A stretch of 64,000 nt of DNA from Rusavskia elegans (taxonomy: Eukaryota; Ascomycota; Lecanoromycetes; Teloschistales; Teloschistaceae). The first letter of the stretch is position 1; each line of letters opens with the position of its first letter. Under the pieces are notes generated by a model, which had not been told where the DNA came from, ran no database searches, and saw only the letters and a program-made list of their open reading frames with translations. This document shows positions 49,101-60,369 of this stretch, piece by piece. The DNA is taken from the NCBI GenBank assembly GCA_011316305.1, contig SAUG01000009.1, positions 310,001 to 374,000 of the forward strand, in the 5' to 3' direction. Both the position numbers and the translations under genes were made by a program.

Positions 49101-49250
49101 TTAATAGATTCGAATCTAAATAATTTTAGAATATATAAAATAGATAATAATAATTAAATACTATAATCGTACTATAGATTTAGAAATAAAAAAAGTTTTA
49201 AAAAAGCTATAGAATATATATAATCGGATATTACTAAAAAGAATTTAAAA
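46140..49250 (+). pseudogene. hAT transposase relic (H2)
   Basis: Collinear with 34350-37700. The block around 47225-47285 keeps DIITDNINSNS.LKKEFKK and the one near 47336-47356 reads LVYIINL, the decayed LAH..NL block. After the 47849-48409 insertion it continues with KYYFYTKNKDRLIYNI and LDS near 48570-48640. Many RIP stops. Confidence 0.72.
47849..48409 (+). mobile_element. Type B-like element in hAT H2
   Basis: TAGACTAGCTATTTCGGGTCGG to CCCGACAGCCAGTTTA, 561 bp, flanks ATTAATTT (47841-47848) and ATTATTTT (48410-48417), seven of eight equal. The uninterrupted site in H1 reads ATTAGTTT. Confidence 0.85.
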
Positions 49251-49520
49251 GAATTTTTAATAAATTAATTTAAATATTTTCTAGTTTAATTTTAATGTAA
49301 ATATATTACTATTTTCTATTATCTAAACTATTTAATATCTATAAAAGAAATAATATATCTAAAGTAATAATCATTTATAAAAACGATAATATTCGATTAT
49401 CTAATATAATTATAAATAAGATTTAATCGGATTTCTATCGATTTCTATTTTATAATCCGATTCGATTTTTAATTTAAATATTAGAAACCGACTCGAACCG
49501 TTTAATAGGTCGGGTCGAAC

Positions 49521-50719
49521 TAGATTGGCTGTCGGATCGGGTTTCGAACCCGGGTTAGAAAAACCGATCCGACTCGAGTCGGTTCCGACTTTTCTAGGTA
49601 CCGAACTAAATCGGATCGGATTATTTTAGATATTAATCCGATTTAATTCCGGGTCGAACCCGGGTTTCCGAGTTTAATCTACTAAAACCGTTAAGACCTC
49701 CTTTTATATATTATAATACTAAAAATCCTTGCTTTTACTATATAGTTACGTTAATACTTTATATAGGACGATTAGATATAGATATATAATCGTATTGATT
49801 GAAATATACGAAAAGTAAAATCTATAGAATTGCTAAATTACATGAAATGTGGCCGTTGCCAAGACACGCTAAACCCAATGGGGTAGGCACTATACCTAAG
49901 TAGGCTAGTCACGTGATCTCAGCGACCATTTCAGAGAAATTCAGATAACTTTTTTATGATGATCCCGCTATATAGGCTTTCACTTTAGATATTATTTAGA
50001 TAGATATCGATTACTTCCTACTAAATAGTAAACAGTAGTTAAAGTAAATATCTATATATCTATATTACCTTCCTATATTATCTATTATTTAAATATTAGT
50101 CGTATTAACTCTGAATCTTTAAAATATCTAATTCTTTTACGTTTAACAAAGTCTTTTCCGATAGATTTTCTCTAGATAAAATCTATCCTAGCCAGTCTAT
50201 AAACCAGGCGGCGAGCCGATCTACGAACGTTTTACTATTAAAATTTAATTAATTATATAGAAAGTAAAGAGAGATTATTAAAAATATAGCTAATAAAATT
50301 CGAACCGACTATTTAGTACTAGTTATTTAAAACGATAATAGATATATTTAATAGAATCTGGATTACTATAAAGAGTTCGAATATTAGTAGTCTAATATTT
50401 CTATAGCTATCGGTATTAAGAAAAAGTCTTATAGAAAATTCGTTAATTTTCGGATATCGTTATATAAACTAATATTAAATAGAATATATTACTATTTTAT
50501 ATTACCCGTAAAAACTTTTATATTCGACTATCTAATATAATTATAAATCGGGTCGGATCGGATTTTTATCGGTTCCTATTTTATAATCCGATCCGACTTT
50601 CGGTTCTAATATTAGAAACCGACTCGAACCGTTTAGCGGGTCGGGTCGAATCGACTCGCTAAAACTCGAGTCGAGTTCCCGTAGTATCGACGGGAACCCG
50701 TATCGAAGTGGCCAATCTA
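49521..50719 (+). mobile_element. Internally deleted hAT derivative in the H2 right end
   Basis: TAGATTGGCTGTCGGATCGG to CGAAGTGGCCAATCTA, flanks GGTCGAAC (49513-49520) and GATCGAAT (50720-50727), differing by RIP changes. It keeps the left end with the start of the transposase region and the right end, lacking the core. It carries the 220-bp insertion at 49762. Confidence 0.86.
49762..49981. mobile_element. 220-bp low-RIP insertion
   Basis: Flanked by a 6-bp direct repeat ACTTTA (49756-49761, 49982-49987). The host without it reads AATACTTTAGATA as in other hAT copies. From about 49837 to 49970 the sequence is ordinary in composition, with many CA/TG dinucleotides (CATGAAATGTGGCC, CCAAGACACGC, GTCACGTGATCTCAGCG). 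It starts TATAGGACG and ends TATAGGCTTTC. No coding frame and no partner in the window. Confidence 0.7.
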
Positions 50720-50803
50720 GATCGAATTAGTTCGCTAAAACTCGGATCGGATTTCCGAAGTATCGACGGAAACCTATACCGAAGTAGCCAGTCTATTTAT
50801 AAC

Positions 50804-51348
50804 GTTCGCGAATATTTAGTAGCGATTTTAATATAAGTTTAATTAGTATTTAAACTATAATTTAAATGTATTATATAAAAAGTTTTCATTTTATAATATA
50901 TTTTTAAAAGAATTTTCTTTTTTTACTATTATTTAGATTTTTAAAATTCGAAGTTTTCTATTATTTTTATTAGAATTATCGCTATTATTTTTATTACTAT
51001 TCGGATTATTCGAATTTTTACAACTATTAGATAGTTACCTCGGATTATTTAAACTTTTAGAAACGACAATTTCTAAAAAAAAAGTACTTCTATTAAATTA
51101 TCCGTTCGACTAATTATTAAATAGCTACTATTAATAGATTTGGCTATCGAAGATAGTATAATTTTTTATATACTAACGACGAAGTTACTATAAAATCCCG
51201 ATTAAAGTTTCTAGATAATAGAAAATAAACCGGGGTATTTTTTAGCGAACGTCGATAGAATAGACGGATTATATTTATTAGATTAAACTATCAAATTTAT
51301 AATTTGCGAATTTTAAAAAATATTATCGTTTTTAATTACTTTAGCGCT
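50804..51348 (-). other. Unassigned stretch with a Ser/Asn-rich coding trace
   Basis: The minus strand near 51030-50930 reads SNSCKNSNNPNSNKNNSDNS without stops, followed by NKNNRKLRILKI. Low-complexity and unlike other parts of the window. It may be a gene or element relic; no family is recognised. Confidence 0.4.
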
Positions 51349-51356
51349 AGTATAGA

Positions 51357-51906
51357 TAGACTGACTGTCGGATCGAATTTCGAATCTAGATTAACTAACC
51401 CGATCTAATCCGAATCGAATTAAAAAATAGTCCGACCCGATTCGAATCGGGTTAAAAAATAGTCCGATTCGATTTAATTCGATTCCGAATTAAATCCAGA
51501 AATCCGGATATAATTTACTAAAATCGGAAAATCTTTAAAATTTAAATATAAAAGTATATTTCTAGTATAAAAGTTATATCTATTTATTTAAAAAATTTCT
51601 AGCCAATTAACTACGCTAATAAAAAGAAATTTAATTGAATTAAATAAAATAAAAGATATTATCTGAATTTATTACTTTTATATAATAATAATCAATTTAT
51701 TAATTATAGTATTATATTATATATAGAAGATTTAATAAATCGAATTAGATTTTTATTAGTTTTTATTTTATAATTCTATCCGACTATCGGTTTTAATTTT
51801 AGAAATCGATATAAACTATTTAATAGATCGAATCGAACTAATTTACTAAAATTCGAATCGAGTTTTCGAAATACCAATAAAAACCCGATCCGAAATAACC
51901 AATCTA
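51357..51906 (+). mobile_element. Non-autonomous hAT element
   Basis: TAGACTGACTGTCGGATCG to CCGAAATAACCAATCTA, 550 bp, TSDs AGTATAGA (51349-51356) and AATATAGA (51907-51914), one G/A apart. The right part resembles the hAT right end. Confidence 0.88.
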
Positions 51907-51914
51907 AATATAGA

Positions 51915-52212
51915 ATAACTCGATCTAAAGTATTTTTTTACGATTAAAACTACTATAAATATTATATATCGATAACGATATAACTTTATTATAAATAATA
52001 TATATAGTATTTAAAACGTTTAAAATAAGATTTTAAAATTATAAAAATGATAGTATTTTTTAAAATAATATATAACTATAGACTAGACGAAAAATATATT
52101 ATAAAATTGAGAAATATTCTAGAAGAAATAAAGTATAATCTATTTATAAAGAAAAGAAAAAAAAAGAAAAAAATCAAAATTTAATATACTAGCGACGTTA
52201 TTCGTATAAATC
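51915..52212. other. Unassigned AT-rich stretch
   Basis: No features recognised. Polypurine A/G runs near 52140. Confidence 0.45.
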
Positions 52213-52425
52213 GATCGAATTAGAATTAAATCTAAAAAATTAAATAAATTACGATCTCCCTCTAGATTTTAGTCCAGATCTAGCGCTTTCGAGAGTTCTA
52301 AAATTAAATTTTCGGTAAAATAATTGAGTTTTTAATAATTACGTAATTTGAACGGTTTAGCGCCTCTAGTATTAAATCGCGAAAGATTAAAATCAAAATT
52401 CGAATAATTAAATCGTATATATATA
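52213..52425 (+). mobile_element. SINE 3' fragment
   Basis: Matches the 3' half of S3 (41310-41510): TTTTAGTCCAGATCTAG, AATTACGTAATTTGAACGG, TTTAGCGCCTCTAGTATTAAA, and the end AATTCGAATAATTAAATCGTAT. The tRNA head is absent, so it is 5'-truncated. Confidence 0.78.
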
Positions 52426-52444
52426 TAGAAATAATATCTATTAT

Positions 52445-52869
52445 TATTTTTCGAAACGGGATATAGAAATTTCCGTCTCGAATCCGATTCGAGCGGGTTC
52501 GGATCGGGTTCGGATCGGATTAGACAAATATCGATCTAATCCGTTTCGATTCGGATTAGATTCGAAACGGGATTTATTAAAAATAGTAGTTTTTTAAACT
52601 GATTTTTATTAATTTAATAATAGGCGCTAAATTAGTCAAATTATAATATTTAGATCTTACAATATCTAAAATACTCGAAAAGTCTATATAAGCTAATTTA
52701 GGGCCTTTACTAGCGCGAACTAATTAATTCGTCTTTTAAACGAATTTAACCCGCGAAAATCCGTTTATATTCCAACCCGTTTATAATCCGATCCGGATTT
52801 GATCCAACTCGAATTAGATCGGATCAGAGATTCTAGAATCCGACCCGACCCAACCCGTTCCGAGGTCCA
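52445..52869 (+). mobile_element. Distinct hAT-like MITE, type E
   Basis: 425 bp with 8-bp TSDs TCTATTAT (52437-52444) and TCTACTAT (52870-52877). Ends TATTTTTCGAAACGGG and CCCGTTCCGAGGTCCA form a 16-bp inverted repeat after allowing for RIP. GGTTCGGATCGG and CGATCCGGATTTG motifs are present. Terminus and size differ from the TAGACTGG families, so it is a separate family. Confidence 0.8.
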
Positions 52870-52877
52870 TCTACTAT

Positions 52878-53582
52878 TAAAATAGTTACCCGTATTTAAT
52901 TTACTTTTTATTAATTTTATACCGACCGATTTTAAATATTTCGAAGCGATTTTCGATAGTAATATAGAAATTGTCTTGATATAATTAAATATAAAAAGGT
53001 CATCTACCGAATTATTTCATTATATAAATTAAAATAAAAAGAATTCAAAAAGCTACTAATTTTTAAATTAGTTTAAATAAGAAAATTTAGTTAATATAAA
53101 TAAAATCATCAATAGTAATATTATAGATCGTTCGAAAATCTAATATATTACTTTTAAAACAATTGAAAATAATCTATTAAATTAGAAATTTATATTCGAT
53201 AGAAATTAATTCAATTAAATAAACGCTTGATTTTTTTAAAATAAAATTTATTCTAAAAACTTAATATAATATCTTTAATATTTTTTTTTTATTTTTTTTT
53301 GATATTTAAATATATTTCGTTTTTCGATTATAGATAGACGATGTATTTAATTATATATTCTTGAAATTCGAATTATTTAATATTTAGAGAATTTAATTAA
53401 TATTATCGAATTGAATATTCTAAAAAAAATTTCGATACTATGATTTTATAGATTCTAATTACGTTTTATACTAACTTTTATATTAGTCACTTATTTTTAA
53501 CTAGAATTTTTTATTCGTTATATACTATTTCTATCTATTTACTCCATTATATATAATAAAAATCATTTAATATTTCTATTTT
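52878..53582. other. Unassigned AT-rich stretch
   Basis: No readable protein, terminal repeats or partners seen. Confidence 0.5.
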
Positions 53583-53595
53583 ATAATTTTATCGT

Positions 53596-54533
53596 CCTTT
53601 CTAAAAGATTTCTATCTGGAATTATATTGAATTTTTATATATATATATATATATATGTTCCATCAACGTTATATACGGTAACGATTGTTGTATTTACGTG
53701 TAAAGAAATTTTCACAGCCAAAGCAGTTCGTCAGGCAAGATTTACAGCGTTAATTACTTCTATTTAACTATTTCCTTTTTTATTCGCGATCGGAAATCTT
53801 CTATTATCTAGTCTTTTCTCGACGTTATAAACGATTATAAATATCTAATTATTTCGCTATATCTACCTACTATAATACGAAATAACTACGAATAGTTATC
53901 GTTTCGGCTATACTTATTATATAATCTGTATCTAAATATTCCGCTAAATTATTAAAGTATTTTTTAATCCGCGTAGCTTTAAAAAGGTCGCTAGCTATAA
54001 GACGATTGCTAGCTAATATGCTGGCTACTACGACTAAAAGCTTTATCCGGTTTAATTAGATTAAAGAGGAGTAGAAAGATCGGATAGCGCGATTTAAAGG
54101 CGGTAAAAAAGCTATTTTTATCGAAGTTGAAATAGTTTACTCTAGCTACTACGAGATAGTCGATATCTATATATATAGATATAGTTATTACGGATAAAAG
54201 TACTACCGTCTAGTTTAGTTATAATATAGCTATTATAGAAATATATACGTACGTAAAAGGTTTTAGATTTATATTACTAGTAAAAGAAGAAAAAGAAGTA
54301 ATAACTACGAGATATACTTATTTATAAAATTTTCTACGTTAAGTTATCGATAGAAAAATACGTTATATTACTAAATAAATTTAAATTAAAATTCCAAAGA
54401 ATAGTTATTTATATTAATTAAATTAAAATATAAATTCTACTACCGTATATTCGATACTAGTATACTAATACTTAATCTGTTTATCGAACCATTGGTTCGC
54501 CGGATACCAAAACCAAAACAAATAACTAAATAA
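53596..54533 (-). mobile_element. 13-bp-TSD element, type F2
   Basis: 938 bp with 13-bp flanks ATAATTTTATCGT (53583-53595) and ATAATTTAATCGT (54534-54546). In coding orientation it starts TTATTTAGTTATTTGTTTTGG followed by TATCCGGCGAACCAATGG and ends GAAATCTTTTAGAAAGG. The coding trace seen at 16900 lies on the minus strand near 54115-53870. An (AT)n run lies at 53636-53656. Confidence 0.88.
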
Positions 54534-55201
54534 ATAATTTAATCGTTGGTAAAATTTATTGTTACTAGATAGATTAAATTAGTAAAAACCGTTTCTGATT
54601 TGATAATCGCTATAATAGTAAATTCTATCGTATTTAATTTTGCTATTAATATATTTAATAATATATTATTTTATTCAAATAATAATCCAATATTAATCTA
54701 ATATAAATAAAAGCGTTTTTTTCAAAGAATTCTATATATAATTATACTAGATATATTTATATATATACTGTCAACGATATATACGATAGTATTTATTGTA
54801 TTTTACGAATATAAAATCTTTTTTAGCTAAAGTAACTCGTTAGGCAAGATTTATAACGTAGTTAATTTTTTCTAACTAACTATTTTCTTTATTATTCGAT
54901 TACGAATTTTCTATTATAATTAACAACTATATATCTAATTTCTCCTCGCCGTTATAAAAATCTATAAATATCTAATATTTTCGCTTTCGTAATCTATTAT
55001 ATTAAAAGGTCATTATTTATAGTCATTATTTCGTCTATATTTATTATACAAATTATATATAAATATTCTATTAAAATATTAATTTTTCATCTAAATTTTA
55101 TTATTTCAAAAAAATTACTAGCTGATACGCTAGTTAATATAGCTAGAGATTCTATCTAGTCGATTAAAATAAAGAAAAATAGAAAAGTCGAATAGTACGT
55201 T

Positions 55202-55629
55202 TAGTTTGGCTATTTCGATACGAGTTTCTATCGATATTTATAATTCGATCCGATTTTTTAGCGAATCGAACCGGTTTAATTTACTAAACGGTCGGTTTCG
55301 GATTAAATCCGGAAATCCGATAGAAATTTACTAAATCTTTTTAGATAATAGTATATTAAAATTATCAAATTAATTATTTATATAAAAAGATAATATAGAT
55401 AGATATTATATTCAATCTAATTAAGATTTTATTTACTAACGTAGTTAATTAACTAGAGTTTTTTTTTAGATATATAGATATAATTTTTATACTAGATTAT
55501 TTGAATTAAATCGAATTATAAAATAGAAATCGAAAATCTATCGATTCGATATTTAGAAAAGTCGAAACCGATTCGGGTCGGGTCGATTTTTTTAATTTAA
55601 ATTCGAAATCCGATCCGACGGCCAATTTG
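55202..55629 (+). mobile_element. Type B non-autonomous hAT element
   Basis: TAGTTTGGCTATTTCGATACG to GACGGCCAATTTG, 428 bp, TSDs AGTACGTT (55194-55201) and AATACGTT (55630-55637), one G/A apart. Confidence 0.88.
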
Positions 55630-56059
55630 AATACGTTTTAAAAATAATAGAAAAAAGAATTTATTATAGTAGATATAAACTATTTTAGCTATAATAAAAT
55701 AATCGACGTCTAGATAAAGAAATATAGTTATTATAAATAAAATTACTATTATCTATTTTAGTTTATTATTATAATTATAACGAATATATATATTTTTATT
55801 TATATACGTAAAAGATTTTAGATTTATTTTATTAGTAAAAAAAAAGATCCGATAAATATATAATATATTTAGCTATTAAAATATTTATATAAATACTATT
55901 ATCATTAGCAAAATATTTTATATAATTAAATTAATATTTATAAATTATTAAAAAATCGTAATTTATATTAATTAAATTGAAATATAAATTTTATTTTCGT
56001 ATATTCGATACTAATATATTAATTTCTCATTTATCTATCGAATTGTTAATTTATCGAAT

Positions 56060-57149
56060 TTTTTATTATTTTATTTGTTTTTTTTTAATATCCGATCAAC
56101 CGTCGGTTCCGTAAGTAATTCATTTTAGTATTAGTACGTTAGCGTTAGATACACGGTATAAGAACTAGTATTTCAATCTAATTAATTTAAATAAAAAAGC
56201 TATATAAATTTAATTCGAATTTATTTCGTAATACGTTCGTAGTATAAGTTTCTATAGTTTATTTAAAATATAATATAATAGTATTTTCGCAATATATATA
56301 CCTTACAGTCGCTTTATTTTTTTTTTCTTTTACTAGTACTTTTACGTAACTACTACGGATTGATTTGATTTATACTATCGTATCTAATATATATATCTAT
56401 CGTATCAGTCTAAAGCTGCAAGCTGATATATATAGAACTTCTACTAATAACAAACTATAATTATATCTTTCTAATTAGAAGAAATAGAGCTCGAAACCGC
56501 TAAATTCGAACTATTCGATAACGTCGACCGAGTCTTTACTAGTCCGTCTACTATAACGGACTTTAAATTCCGAGATCCGTTAGTTCTAACTATAATATTA
56601 AAGCTTTATATTTCGAATCTATCGGAACCGTACGGTTTTAGCGACTATATTAAATTTCTAGCGAGAGCTTTTATTTTATTAGAATCCGAACTAGTAATTA
56701 TCGAATATCAAGATAGATTAGTAAACTGTTTAGATTCGGGCGCGACCGTAGATAAAGACGAAATAACAAGAGTAAAAGATAATATTACCGTCTGGCAGCT
56801 AGTTTTGGAAGTTATATTAGTAGTTTATAATTATATATATTTCGAACTGGTATAAAAAAATCCAGAAAGTCGTTCGCTATTCCGTATATATAGAGTAATA
56901 CTTATTTTTGGAATTGCGTAAAGAACTGCGAGTAATAAAAGATATATTTATACTGAGGAAAAGTAGTAATTAAATAAAGGATTTAATAGAATAAAAACGA
57001 TTAACGTTATAAATCTTGCTTAACTTTTGACTGCGAAAATTCTTTACTATACAAGCAATAATTATTGTTACCGTATAAAAACTACGGTAATGAAACGTAT
57101 ATATATAATGATTCAATTATAACCTCGGACAGAAGCTTTATAAAAAAGC
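56060..57149 (+). mobile_element. 13-bp-TSD element, type F1, best coding copy
   Basis: 1090 bp with a perfect 13-bp TSD TAATTTATCGAAT (56047-56059, 57150-57162). It starts with a T-rich run then ATATCCGATCAACCGTCGG and ends GACAGAAGCTTTATAAAAAAGC. ACCGTATAAAAACTACGGT near 57072 is a short hairpin. Read in the opposite direction the element would end in an A-rich tail (..AAAAAAAAACAAATAAAAT), which with long TSDs suggests retroposition. Inserted in an older F-type copy. Confidence 0.9.
56476..56856 (+). CDS. Stop-free small protein of F1 element, unknown family
   Basis: About 126 codons are open in plus frame from just after a TAA near 56471 to TAA at about 56856. The frame reads EEIELETAKFELFDNVDRVF, then RDPLVLTIILKLYISNLSEP, YGFSDYIKFLARAFILLESE and DNITVWQLVLEVILVVYNYI. 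There is no ATG; the first codon of the ancestral protein is probably upstream, where in-frame TAA codons (RIP-type) interrupt. Acidic residues alternate with Leu/Ile/Val, consistent with a helical protein; no membrane segment or zinc finger is evident. Two related copies (19880-20255, 42030-42435) preserve the same frame. I recognise no domain. Surviving CA and TG (TGGCAGCTAG, TATCAAGATAG) show that this copy is less mutated than most of the window. Confidence 0.6.
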
Positions 57150-57162
57150 TAATTTATCGAAT

Positions 57163-57439
57163 ACTAAAATAAAAATAAAAAAAAAAAAAATAGAAAAAAA
57201 TTCTAGAAATTTATAAAAGAACCGAAAATTACGTAATATCTATTTTGGTTTATATCGATCTTTTTAATATATTAAAATATTATCTACGTTTCTTTCGTTT
57301 AAAAATTAGTCTATTATACGACTTTTTTAAATTATTTAACGATATCGCGAAATTAGTTAAAAAATATATTTCTAAAACTTTATATTTTATCTTTTTCTAT
57401 AAAATTCGTATAGATATTAATTTACTGTTTATTTTATTT
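57163..57439. other. Unassigned AT-rich stretch with a chance open frame
   Basis: A TTG-initiated frame of 71 codons (57245-57460) rich in Ile, Leu, Phe, Lys and Tyr runs through here and ends inside the next element. Composition is what A/T-rich DNA gives by chance, and there is no related copy. Confidence 0.45.
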
Positions 57440-57452
57440 ATTTATCTAATAT

Positions 57453-57750
57453 TATATTAATCTATATTTATTTATTAATATTCGATCAATCGTCGATTCC
57501 GTAAACAATTCAATATTAGTATACTAGCGTTAGATATACAATATAAAAACTGATATTTCAATCTAATTAGTTTAAACCAAAGAACTATATAAAATTAACT
57601 CGAATCTGTTTCGTAATATACTCGTAGTACAAGCTTCTATAGTTTATTTAAAATACAACGTAGTAGAATGTTCGCAATATAACAAAAACTACGGTAATGA
57701 AACGTATATATAAAATGATTCAATTATAATCCCGAATAGAAACTCAATAG
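57453..57750 (+). mobile_element. 298-bp internally deleted F1 element
   Basis: Flanked by ATTTATCTAATAT (57440-57452) and ATTTATCTAATTT (57751-57763), again 13 bp. It keeps the F1 left end (ATTCGATCAATCGTCGATTCC and about 200 bp after it) joined directly to the right end (AACAAAAACTACGGTAATGAAACG). The coding region is deleted. Confidence 0.88.
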
Positions 57751-57836
57751 ATTTATCTAATTTAAATACTTCTTATTAATATAATTCAATTACGATTTTT
57801 AATAGCGACGAATCGATGAAATTTAATTGATTTTTT

Positions 57837-58274
57837 CTATTATATACGGTTTAATCGTTCGAGTTTTGATTTTAGTCTTTTATAATTATATATCAAAAGT
57901 ACTAATCTATTAGATTACGTATATATTTTAAAATTTTAATATTTTACGGAAAATTTAATTTTAGAATTTCCGAAAAAACTAGATCTGAACTAAATTCTAT
58001 ACGGGGAAATATTAATCTCTTTAATTTCTTTTAGATTTAAATCTACTTCGATCGATTTATACGATTAGGTTTCGATCTAATATATAATTTCATATTATAA
58101 AAACTCTATATAAAAATCGATTTAGTCGATAGAAAAATCTTAAATATTAATTTAACCTTCGAAGGATTCGAATTTCCGACCCGTCGGATTTAATCTTTAC
58201 CTCCGAAAAACGTTGGATCCGTTAGACTATCAAGTTACGCAGTCTTTGACTCTTTGCTACTACGTTATCTAGAT
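57837..58274 (-). mobile_element. tRNA-derived SINE, copy S4
   Basis: 438 bp between 15-bp flanks TTTAATTGATTTTTT (57822-57836) and TTTAATTAATCTTTT (58275-58289), 13 of 15 equal with transition differences. On the minus strand it has the tRNA-like head GATAACGTAGTAGCAAAG, ATCCGACGGGTCGG and TTCGAATCC, and the full body ending CGAACGATTAAACCGTATA. Confidence 0.85.
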
Positions 58275-58289
58275 TTTAATTAATCTTTT

Positions 58290-60369
58290 AGCTAATTCTT
58301 TTAGATTTAAAATCTAATTTCTATTTTTTTATTTCGTTATCTAGAGTTTATCTATTTAAATATAAACTGCCAACAAAATTCTATTTTTATAATAGTAGAA
58401 AATATTATAAAACACTTGCTACCTTAATATAAAGCCTAGGCCTCGTATAAAAGACTGCGTAGTAGATAAATGCGAGAAATAAATCTATTAGGTAGTAGAA
58501 TTAATTGATAAAAAGGAAAACCTCTTTCGTATAGAGTTTTTATTCTATTAGAATTTCTAATTACTAGCGCGTTTAGAATCCGAAAGGTTTAGCAATCGCT
58601 TTATAGTATAGTAAATTCTTCCGGCTTTATAATTATATCTTTTTATACTAGAATTCGCTTCGAATCTTTATATTATATCTATAGTTTGATTTCGTATTAT
58701 ATAATCAGGTACGATATATAGACGGATTATTTATCTTTATATTCCTATAATTAAATCGTTTTTTAAATTTTTTACTAAATTTGATTTAGAACCGTATATA
58801 TAGAAAATACTAATATTATTTATATATATACTATTAACAATTATAAAATTGTATATAAACTGCCGCGCGTTCTATAGATATATCTTTATAATATTTATTT
58901 TTATTTTTATTCTTTTTTTTTCGTCGTATCTTTTTAATATAAAAAGTATATATACCTTTTATTTATAATATATATAGCTTTTTTATAAACTTTTTAATAT
59001 TTTTTACTCTATTTATATTATATTTTCGCTTTATTTATTTCTAATATACGATTTAGGAAACGTATATTTCTATATTATAACGCGTTTTATAGAAGCCTAT
59101 ATATTCGTATATATACTATATAAAATCTCTAAACCGCGTTTTTTATATTATTTTCTTTATTATATATTTGGTCTTCCTTTATTTATAATTAAAAAATAGA
59201 CGGAAATCAAGTATATTTATAATATAGGAGGTATATAGCCTATCTAAACGTATAGAAAAATTATATTTTTTTCTATTTATTCTTTTTTTTTTCTATTTTA
59301 TCGCGTATTATAGCTAATTATAGGCGTAGTAAAAGTAATTTTAAATCGAATAATAGCTATTATATTTCTAAACCTACTCTAATATAATAAAGACTTTACG
59401 TTATAGCTATAGCTATATAGTAAAATTGTAGGAAATATTATTCTAATAGAAAATCGTATCTAGTATTATTAATATATATAACGACTATAAATCGAATCTA
59501 AAACTATTTATTAAAAGCCTTTTAGACGTTAAACGAAATACGGGTATTATTCCCCTCGCTACTATATATATAAAGAGAACGCGGCCCTGTTAAAATAGTA
59601 ATTTCTAGTATATAATACCGCTCGTTTCTCGGTATTATCGATATAGGATTCGTAATTATAGAATAGCGCTTTAGATTAATTTATCGGTTATATTTATAGT
59701 TATTTAATTAGTACTTTTATAGAAAAATAAGCCGCGGCTAAATTTAACCCGGTCGGTACTACGCGTTATTAGATAAATATAGGGTATATATTTCTTTAAA
59801 TTTTGGGTTCTATTACTTTTATTATCTATACGCTTCTAAACGCTTTATTTAGTCTTTATCTATATTTTACCGATATAGATATTAATTCCGATTTCTTTAA
59901 AATTATATATTTATAGCTAGTATAAATTTATACCGGTTTTTAATTTATTTATATAGTTTTCGTTTCGGTTCCGGCTCTAGTTCTAGCTTCTATTTCTATT
60001 CCTTTAAGGCGCTGTACTACTCTCTTTATTAGGTTTTCGGCTGCTACGCCGATCGACGTCTCCTCGGCGGAAGAAAAAGAAGATAAAGATAAAGATAAAA
60101 ATAAAAATAAAAATAAAGATAGAGAAAGCGTTATTAGCGGCTCTATAAATCGCGAGGGTAAATTTATAGTTAATAACTTTCTTTACAGTTTACTATTTAG
60201 TATTTTAAAATAGTTTAAAGTACGCGGTTTCTTTTTAAAAGATAGAAAATAGAGTTTTTTCGGCTAAATAATCTATATCTATTACTTTAGACCTTTTCTA
60301 TATCTTTATAATTATGATTTATAATGTCAATTCCTTTTTATTATACTCGTATTAGATTTATAAAAAGGT
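58290..60369. other. Region downstream of the chromovirus pol; partly coding-like
   Basis: It lies 3' of the pol relic and probably holds its 3' untranslated part and an LTR, but I found no LTR partner in the window. Between about 59940 and 60190 C/G rises and either strand is open: plus reads SAEEKEDKDKDKNKNKNKD, minus reads SSAEETSIGVAAENLIKRV and RLKGIEIEARTRAGTE. A GA(T/A)AAA hexamer repeat at 60082-60118 causes the low-complexity part. Strand and identity are undecided. Confidence 0.4.

Larger units (their letters stand above)
45804..50795 (+). mobile_element. hAT element H2 with two nested insertions
   Basis: TAGACTGGCCGTCGGGTCGG to CCGAAGTAGCCAGTCTA with TSDs TTTATAAT (45796-45803) and TTTATAAC (50796-50803). 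Without the insertions at 47849-48409 and 49521-50719 it is about 3.2 kb. It carries the transposase region and both ends but lacks the second coding region seen in H1. Confidence 0.9.
54715..57200 (-). mobile_element. F-type element split by two insertions
   Basis: Minus-strand F2-like sequence: right-end region at 54715-55201 (ATATACTGTCAACG, ACTCGTTAGGCAAGATTTA), then 55630-56059, then the left end resuming after 57149. A type B element (55202-55629) and an F1 element (56060-57149) are inserted. Both outer boundaries are uncertain and no TSD was found. It is strongly decayed. Confidence 0.6.

Noticed and set aside
57245..57460. 71-codon open frame on the plus strand
   Set aside because: It starts at TTG, is composed almost entirely of residues with A/T-rich codons, has no related copy and ends inside another element.
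59940..60190. Host gene encoding an acidic low-complexity protein
   Set aside because: The open stretch is explained by a short hexamer repeat, both strands are open, and it lies next to the chromovirus 3' end; not enough to call a gene.
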